64,000 bases of DNA from Actinomycetes bacterium. GTDB lineage: Bacteria > Actinomycetota > Actinomycetes > Propionibacteriales > Nocardioidaceae. Made by a program: the position numbers and the translations under genes. Positions 58,575 through 64,000 of this stretch are shown here, in pieces (position 1 is the stretch's first letter; each line of letters begins with the position of its first letter). The stretch lies in assembly GCA_023460975.1 (NCBI GenBank), contig JAEWOG010000072.1, forward strand, positions 1-64,000, in the 5' to 3' direction. The notes beneath the pieces are model-generated. The model was not told the origin of the DNA and searched no databases. It was given only the letters and a program-made list of their open reading frames with translations.

Positions 58575-59475
58575 GGCACAACCTCCTTTGGTTCTCCAGC
58601 ACCACTCGCTCGACAAACGTAGCCGCGACCACCGACAGTTTGCCGGGCGGCGCATCCAGTGTCGCCCGAATAGTGGCGCCATCCAAGGCCGCGATGCGCT
58701 GTAGCCAGTGACGTGCGCCGCTTCGGCGCACTGCCTCCAGGGCGAGCCCAACGAGAAACTGCTTCCTCGGTTCGAACGGGTTTGCCCGACCTCTTCGCGC
58801 AAACTCCTCTGGACTCTTGTCCCGCCTGTTCGCCTCGGTCAGCCCGGCTCCGAGAGCGCTGCCGTGGTCGTATGTCGGTGCAAGAAAACGTACGCCGTCT
58901 GCTTGCCGCTCCAATATCGCCCAGTTGCCCGGGTGTCGATCACCGTTCGCCACCAAGGCGTCGAGCACCAAGAAGCCTGAGAACACTTCGAACGCCGAGA
59001 AGTTCGGGCTCCCCGGGGGCGGCCCCACCGCCTGCAGAACCTCTTCGACGGCGTCGAGCGTGTATCCGTGATCGCGACGCATCCGCCCAGTCGCGGAGGC
59101 CGACCCCATCGTCTTCCGCTTGTAGCCCTCGACCTCGGGCAAGTAGGTGGCTCCCGAGTTGAGGGCGAAGCCGCGAGGTGTCACATTGCGTGAGATCAGC
59201 CCCGCTACACCGTCCAGCACGGCAAACCGACAATCGGCCGCCGGCAAGTCGATGGCTGCCGCCAATCTGGAGGTAAAGACCTCTGCGCAGTCGGTCAGCG
59301 CCAACTCTGAGCCGTCACCGGTTGCCTGTCGGACCTTCCACAGCCAGTGATCCTCGCGCGGAGCATCAGCGCGCTCGGCGATCCATCTCTTGTGTTGATC
59401 CCGTCCACCGGGCTCGTCGCGTATGACGGCCCAAGCAGTGACGTCAATCTCCTCAACGTCCACATCCAACTCCAT
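58552..59475 (-). CDS. HipA-like protein kinase
   Basis: About 307 residues from the ATG at 59475; an ATG at 59490 is possible and neither has a strong ribosome-binding site. The HipA C-terminal kinase signatures are GDRHPGNWAIL (catalytic loop, near 176) and LAPTYDHGSAL (metal-binding Asp, near 196), with HWLWKVRQATG (ATP-site Lys) near the N-terminus. No HTH antitoxin (HipB) is adjacent; the partner is the HIRAN protein downstream. Known HipA/HipT kinases phosphorylate tRNA synthetases and stop growth; whether this one is a toxin, a defence protein or a stabiliser of the element is undetermined. Confidence 0.85.
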   Translation of the reverse strand: MELDVDVEEIDVTAWAVIRDEPGGRDQHKRWIAERADAPREDHWLWKVRQATGDGSELALTDCAEVFTSRLAAAIDLPAADCRFAVLDGVAGLISRNVTPRGFALNSGATYLPEVEGYKRKTMGSASATGRMRRDHGYTLDAVEEVLQAVGPPPGSPNFSAFEVFSGFLVLDALVANGDRHPGNWAILERQADGVRFLAPTYDHGSALGAGLTEANRRDKSPEEFARRGRANPFEPRKQFLVGLALEAVRRSGARHWLQRIAALDGATIRATLDAPPGKLSVVAATFVERVVLENQRRLCHDNDASD

Positions 59476-59582
59476 TCGGCGGCATGCCATCTCGTGACGT
59501 CGGCAGCCCCGACCGTAGCGCCGAGCACCCATGTACGACCTGGACTTCCCGGGCTCTATCGTGGGTCACGAACATCCAATCT

Positions 59583-59798
59583 TCACGCGACGGGGCCCCG
59601 CCACCCGTTCACCGGGTGCGCGTCGATGAGCCGGTCGAGGGACTCGACCTTGACCCTGATGGTCTTGTGCCCGAGGCGTACGGCTTCGAGTTCGCCGGCG
59701 GCGATGTAGCGGCGGACGGTCTTGGGTGAGACGGCGAGCGCTTGGGCGGCCTCGTTGAGTGAGAGGAGGCGGCGGGGCGGGGTGGCGAGTGTGGCCAT
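59583..59798 (-). CDS. Excisionase-like helix-turn-helix protein
   Basis: 71 residues from the ATG at 59798 (AGGAG ten bases upstream). The sequence LLSLNEAAQALAVSPKTVRR followed by YIAAGELEAVRLG is a MerR-type/excisionase HTH (helix_turn_helix_17-like). In integrative elements such small proteins direct excision by the integrase. It diverges from the relaxase gene. Length and composition are normal for the family. Confidence 0.88.
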   Translation of the reverse strand: MATLATPPRRLLSLNEAAQALAVSPKTVRRYIAAGELEAVRLGHKTIRVKVESLDRLIDAHPVNGWRGPVA

Positions 59799-59863
59799 GG
59801 GTGCTCCTGGGTCGGTGGCAGCCCAGTTGGCCGCCTGCACTCCCCAAGGCCCGAACTTGTCTA

Positions 59864-60017
59864 CGAGTGGACACCCCACTTGGCACCGGCCCTGGGCTCG
59901 ACCCCGCGTCGGCTGCTCTCCCCATCTGAGGCGATTCCTTGATCCCCGCCCTCGAGGGTCCCCGACCCTGATCCGCAGACACACCTCTTTCATTGGCCGA
60001 AGTGGGGTGGCCACTCG
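59864..60017. repeat. Long-distance inverted repeat upstream of the relaxase, candidate oriT or regulatory region
   Basis: CGAGTGGACACCCCACTT (59864-59881) and AAGTGGGGTGGCCACTCG (60000-60017) are complementary with one mismatch, 118 bp apart. The 250-bp gap 59799-60048 also contains the excisionase promoter. Relaxase genes often lie beside their oriT. Confidence 0.5.
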
Positions 60018-60048
60018 CGGCCCGTTCGCGGCCTTGGGGGGTGTGGCG

Positions 60049-63000
60049 ATGACGTTGCACAAGCTCTCCGCTGGGTCCGGGTATGAGTACTTGACCCGGC
60101 AGGTCGCGGCTGTCGACTCCACCGAGCTCGGGAGCTCGAAGTTGGCCGACTACTACTCCGCCAAGGGCGAGGCGCCGGGTCGGTGGGCGGGGTCTGGCTT
60201 GGATGGCATTGATGGCATCAGTCCCGGCGACGTCGTGACGGCCGATCAGATGGGGCACTTGTTCGGCACTGGTTCGGACCCGATCACCGGCGAGGCGTTG
60301 GGTCGGGCCTACCGCGTCTATGGGAGCGAGGGTGTCGACGGGTTCAACGCCGAGGTCGCTCGCCGGGTGGAGGCGCTGGGCAACCCGGGCTCGGAGGAGG
60401 TGGCGGGTGTGCGGTCCGCGGTCGCCACGGAGTGGTTCGTACGTCGTCACGACCGGGAGCCGGGCAACTCTCGAGAGCTCGCGGCTGCGGTGGCCCGGTA
60501 TTCGCGTCCGCGGCAGACGGCGGTCTCGGGGTACGACCTCACCTTCAGTCCGGTGAAGTCGGTCTCGACGCTGTGGGCGCTCGCCCCGCCGGAGGTCGCC
60601 CGGGCGATCGAGTTCGCGCACGCCGCCGCGGTGGCGGATGCGATGCGGTTTCTGGAAACGCATGCGACCTTCACCCGTGAGGGCACCGATGGGGTGCGTC
60701 AGGTCGAGACCCGCGGCCTGATCGCGGCGGCGTTCAATCACCGCGACTCGCGTGCCGGTGACCCGGATCTGCACACCCACGTGGCGATCGCCAACAAGGT
60801 CCAGACCCGTGGCGGCAAGTGGCTCTCGATCTACGGCACGGTCCTTCACGAGCATGTCGTGGCGGCGTCCGAGACGTACAACACCGCGCTGGAGCAGCAT
60901 CTGCGCGAGGGGTTGGGGCTCCAGTTCGCCGCGCGATCGGTTCCCGGCGAGAAGCGTCCGGTGCGTGAGGTCGTCGGCGTCGACGCAGACTTGAACGCTC
61001 GCTGGTCTCAGCGCCGTACGGAGATCGTGGACCGGCAGCGGGCCTTGACCGTCGACTTCACCCGGGCCCAGGGCCGTCCGCCGACGCCGGCAGAGGCGGT
61101 GGCCTTGGCTCAGCAGGCGAACCTGGCGACCCGCGAGGCGAAGCACGAACTGCGTTCGGAGCGTGAGCAGCGGGCAGTCTGGGCGGCCGAGGCTGAGGCG
61201 GTTCTTGGTGGTCGCGACGCGGTGGGCCGGATGGTCGAAGCGAGCGTGGGTCGTGCCGTCGTCGCTCCCAGCGCCGTGTCATCGGAGTGGGTGGACGAGA
61301 TCGCGTTGAAGGTGGTCGCCGAGCTCGAGTCGCACCGCGCCACGTGGCAGACCTGGCACGTGCAGGCCGAGATCCAGCGACAGATCCGGGGAGTCGACGT
61401 GGGGAGCGTCAACCTTCGCGAGGTCGCGGAGGCGGTGCTGGCGTCGGTCCAGGCAGCCACACTGAACCTGACTCCGGCATCCGACGTGATGTGCGAGCCG
61501 CCTGGGCTGGTTCGTTCCGACGGCACCAGCGTCTACCGCCACACCGGCGCGAACCACTTCACCAGTGTCGGGATCCTCGACGCCGAAGCGCAGCTGCGGC
61601 GGGCGGGGCAGCTCACCGGTGCGGCCGGGTTGGACCCGCTCGACGTCGAGCTCGCCATCCTCGTGGCCGATTCGAAGGGACCGCACCTGAACCGGGGGCA
61701 GCGATCGATGGTGCTGTCGATGGCAACCGACCCGCACCGGCTGCGAGTCGCGATCGCGCCGGCGGGGACGGGCAAGACCACCGCCATGACGGTCCTGGCT
61801 CGGACGTGGGAGTCGTCGGGGGCCCAGGTCGTCGGGCTGGCTCCGTCCGCTGCGGCGGCCGCCGTACTGCGCGAGGCCACCGGTGTTGCCACTGAGACGC
61901 TCGCCAAGCTGGACCAACTAGCCGCCGGGGATGCGTCGGGAATCGCCACCCACATCACGCACGGCACCCTGGTCGTGATCGACGAGGCAGGCATGGCCGA
62001 CACCCCGACCCTCAATCGCGTGGTCGGGTTCTGCCTGGAGCGTGGTGCCACGGTCCGTCTGGTCGGTGATGACCGTCAGCTCGCGGCCGTGGGGGCCGGG
62101 GGCGTGCTGCGGGACCTGGCCCAGACGTACGGTGCGGACCGACTCGACGAGGTGGTCCGCTTCGCCGACCCGGTCGAGGCAGCCGCGTCGGTGGACCTAC
62201 GGGCGGGCGACCCGAAGGCGCTCGGGTTCTACCTCGACCACGACCGGATCCATGTCGGGGACAGCGCCAGCTGCATCGAGGACACCCTGGCCGCCTGGAA
62301 CCAGGCCCGGCGCAGCGGGCAGGACTGTCTGATGCTCGCACCCACCCGGGAGCTGGTCGCCCAGCTCAACGCCCGCGCCCGCCAGGAGCGGCTCCAGGGA
62401 CGGCTGGTGCCGGAAGTGAGCTTGCGCGACGGCAACGCCGCGTCGGTCGGCGACGTCATCCTCACCCGCCACAACGCCCGGGCCCTCCGTACGAGCGGGA
62501 CGGACTGGGTCAAGAACGGTGACCGGTGGACAGTCATCGCCATCGCCGACGGATCGATCCGGGCCCGGCACCTGCACTCGGGGCTGACCACGGTGCTTCC
62601 CGCCGGCTACGTCACCGAGCACGTCGAGTTGGGGTACGCATCCACCGTGCACGCGGCGCAGGGCATCACGGCCGATGCGATGCACGGGATCCTCACCGGG
62701 GTCGAGGACCGGCAGCTGCTGTACACGATGCTCAGCCGCGGGCGCCTGGAGAACCACGTCCACGTCGTCGTCGACTCCGCCACCGATGAGGCAGAGCCGA
62801 TGCTTCCCGGACTGACGGAGCAGTTCACCGCCACCGAGACCCTCGAGGGCATCCTCGACCGCGATGGCGCAGCCCGCTCCGCCACAGCCGTCGCCACCCA
62901 CGCCCAGGCCCCCGGCACCCAACTGCACCAGTGCGTACGCCGCTACGCCGACGCCATCGAGCACGCGACCCGGGCCGTCCTCGGCAGCGATGCCCAAGAC

Positions 63001-63603
63001 GCCCTCGACGCTGCCGCAAGCCGAGGACCCCTGCCGTGGCTGCCGGGCATCCCCCACAACGTGGCCGCGGACCCCACCTGGGGGCCGTACCTGAACGCGC
63101 ATTCCGAACGCATCAGCCAGCTGGCCGGCCAGATCCGCGCCAGCGGATCCCTACCCGAATCGCTGGACTGGATCCCCGCCCGCACCCGCGACGAACTCGT
63201 GCTGTGGCGCGCCGCGCACGGTGTCCACGACGACGACCCCACCCTCCTAGGAAGGGCGTCAAAGGGAGCCGAGCTCAACGGGTACGCCCGCCACCTCCAA
63301 CGCCAAGTGCACGAGAGTGTTCCGCCGGCCGTGCAGCGCTGGGAGAGCCACGTCGCCCAGATCGTCGGCCACCACGACGCTCACAGCGTGCAACTGGCCC
63401 ACCGCCTCGAGCAACTACGCCAGCAGGGCCACAATCCCGTCCAACTGCTCAGCCAAGCCGTACGGGCCGGAGCCCTGCCCGACGACCGCGCCGTCGAAGC
63501 CCTGACCTACCGCATCCAGCAGCTCCTCACGCGCTACCCGAGAGCCACTGATCCCTCCCTCCCTCGACATGGACCGCAGACGGGCCATGGCCTGGGTTTT
63601 TGA
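60049..63603 (+). CDS. MobF family conjugative relaxase-helicase (TraA/TrwC-like)
   Basis: 1184 residues from the ATG at 60049 (MTLHKLSAGSGYEYLTRQVA). A GTG two codons earlier is possible. The relaxase domain has a catalytic Tyr pair (LADYYSAKGEAPGRW), YDLTFSPVKSVSTLW, and the metal-binding histidines in DPDLHTHVAIANK (near 238). The helicase has APAGTGKTTAMTVLA (Walker A, near 570), VVIDEAGMADTP (Walker B) and YASTVHAAQGIT. It nicks one strand at oriT and unwinds it for transfer. The C-terminal 200 residues are helical. It is somewhat shorter than many MobF proteins but appears complete. Confidence 0.93.
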   Translation: MTLHKLSAGSGYEYLTRQVAAVDSTELGSSKLADYYSAKGEAPGRWAGSGLDGIDGISPGDVVTADQMGHLFGTGSDPITGEALGRAYRVYGSEGVDGFNAEVARRVEALGNPGSEEVAGVRSAVATEWFVRRHDREPGNSRELAAAVARYSRPRQTAVSGYDLTFSPVKSVSTLWALAPPEVARAIEFAHAAAVADAMRFLETHATFTREGTDGVRQVETRGLIAAAFNHRDSRAGDPDLHTHVAIANKVQTRGGKWLSIYGTVLHEHVVAASETYNTALEQHLREGLGLQFAARSVPGEKRPVREVVGVDADLNARWSQRRTEIVDRQRALTVDFTRAQGRPPTPAEAVALAQQANLATREAKHELRSEREQRAVWAAEAEAVLGGRDAVGRMVEASVGRAVVAPSAVSSEWVDEIALKVVAELESHRATWQTWHVQAEIQRQIRGVDVGSVNLREVAEAVLASVQAATLNLTPASDVMCEPPGLVRSDGTSVYRHTGANHFTSVGILDAEAQLRRAGQLTGAAGLDPLDVELAILVADSKGPHLNRGQRSMVLSMATDPHRLRVAIAPAGTGKTTAMTVLARTWESSGAQVVGLAPSAAAAAVLREATGVATETLAKLDQLAAGDASGIATHITHGTLVVIDEAGMADTPTLNRVVGFCLERGATVRLVGDDRQLAAVGAGGVLRDLAQTYGADRLDEVVRFADPVEAAASVDLRAGDPKALGFYLDHDRIHVGDSASCIEDTLAAWNQARRSGQDCLMLAPTRELVAQLNARARQERLQGRLVPEVSLRDGNAASVGDVILTRHNARALRTSGTDWVKNGDRWTVIAIADGSIRARHLHSGLTTVLPAGYVTEHVELGYASTVHAAQGITADAMHGILTGVEDRQLLYTMLSRGRLENHVHVVVDSATDEAEPMLPGLTEQFTATETLEGILDRDGAARSATAVATHAQAPGTQLHQCVRRYADAIEHATRAVLGSDAQDALDAAASRGPLPWLPGIPHNVAADPTWGPYLNAHSERISQLAGQIRASGSLPESLDWIPARTRDELVLWRAAHGVHDDDPTLLGRASKGAELNGYARHLQRQVHESVPPAVQRWESHVAQIVGHHDAHSVQLAHRLEQLRQQGHNPVQLLSQAVRAGALPDDRAVEALTYRIQQLLTRYPRATDPSLPRHGPQTGHGLGF

Positions 63604-64000
63604 TCCAGTACGCCGGCGCGTCATCGAAGATCACCAGCTGCATCTCCTCCTGCACGCTCAACGAGGCCCGATGCCGTGCCTTCCACACCGCGAACCGCTC
63701 AGGGTCCTCACGCACCGCCACGTACTCGGCCAAACGGTCGAGCGCCTTGCCGGCCCGGCGCCGCAGCGTACGCGCGCACAGACCCACCTGCTCACCGACG
63801 CACTCCACCACCGCCGGCGTGGTCAACCCCTGCCGGCCCCGCTGAGCCGGTGCATCCATCGCAGCCGCGACCCGCGCCAACTCACCGATCAGCCACGCAT
63901 CGAAGACGGCGATCGCGTGATCGGTCATCGCGTCCATCAACAACTCGGTCAGAAGCCACCGCGAGTCCTCCGCCGCAGGCTGGAGCGGCTTCTGGTCGAG
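63527..64000 (-). CDS. Unknown protein of the integrative element, cut by the window edge
   Basis: The minus-strand frame ends at 63527 and stays open to the window edge, so the start lies outside; internal TTG/ATG codons at 63943-63937 are possible starts. The visible ~157 residues include an HTH-like stretch (TTPAVVECVGEQVGLCARTL, then RRRAGKALDRLAEYV). The 3' 77 bases overlap the relaxase gene antisense, which is unusual and weakens the C-terminal call. No family recognised. Confidence 0.5.
   Translation of the reverse strand, partial: LDQKPLQPAAEDSRWLLTELLMDAMTDHAIAVFDAWLIGELARVAAAMDAPAQRGRQGLTTPAVVECVGEQVGLCARTLRRRAGKALDRLAEYVAVREDPERFAVWKARHRASLSVQEEMQLVIFDDAPAYWIKNPGHGPSAVHVEGGRDQWLSGSA

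Larger units (their letters stand above)
56452..64000. mobile_element. Integrative (probably conjugative or mobilisable) element, left end, incomplete at the window edge
   Basis: Bounded on the left by the tRNA-Ala fragment. It carries a tyrosine integrase, a HIRAN protein and HipA-like kinase pair, an excisionase-like protein and a MobF relaxase-helicase. No replication initiator, coupling protein or secretion ATPase is seen before the window ends, so full conjugative ability cannot be judged. Confidence 0.85.

Overview
The window is high-GC actinobacterial DNA with strong third-codon G/C bias, frequent GTG starts and dispersed CGTACG words. Gene content and order point to a Nocardioides-like member of the Propionibacteriales; that assignment is an inference. 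The block tRNA-Leu, fhaA, fhaB, pstP, rodA, pbpA, pknB, DUF881, crgA, rhomboid, ppiA (about 22.5-33.2 kb) matches the origin-proximal cell-envelope cluster of actinobacteria, so the window probably lies within tens of kilobases of oriC, with the origin to the right.

Left part (0-22 kb). It opens with a very large secreted PKD/cadherin-like protein, a glutathione peroxidase-type enzyme, a small membrane protein, a nitroreductase, an orphan Aer-type PAS protein, and a MerR regulator facing a thioredoxin-reductase-like flavoenzyme across a perfect palindrome. Next is a class I ribonucleotide reductase operon (nrdB, nrdA) under a cobalamin riboswitch. The redox-active C-terminal tail of its alpha subunit is a separate 39-codon ORF one base after the nrdA stop. 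A TetR regulator is followed by a sulfate-activation and sulfonation operon: cysD, cysNC, a DUF1214 protein, a PAPS-dependent sulfotransferase and an SDR. The last three resemble the mycobacterial Rv3531c/Rv3529c/Rv3530c trio. A sulfatase pseudogene (5' truncation plus in-frame TGA) and a tpx peroxidase follow.

Middle (22-51 kb). The Ser/Thr kinase-phosphatase-FHA / RodA-PBP operon has pknB but no pknA. CrgA is internally duplicated. A SURF1/DUF3817 pair, a MoxR-DUF58-transglutaminase-like operon (catalytic residues of the last apparently lost) and a photolyase / CPBP protease / SDR-TspO fusion operon follow. Then come a cell-surface protein under a second cobalamin riboswitch, an acyl-CoA synthetase, and a SigK/RskA system with divergent SigK-like promoters towards a YedY-like molybdoenzyme and a fasciclin lipoprotein.

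Right part (51-64 kb). A PLD-nuclease/helicase/DUF3427 protein is translationally coupled to a Nudix hydrolase, next to a pRiA4b Orf3-like protein. At 56.45 kb a 45-bp 3' fragment of tRNA-Ala(TGC), still with its terminator, marks the left attachment site of an integrative element running off the right edge. It carries a tyrosine integrase, a HIRAN plus HipA-like kinase pair, an excisionase-like protein and a MobF relaxase-helicase.

A window-wide oddity is a set of short tandem repeats, mostly of 15-bp period with a different unit at each locus, at gene ends, in spacers and inside reading frames.
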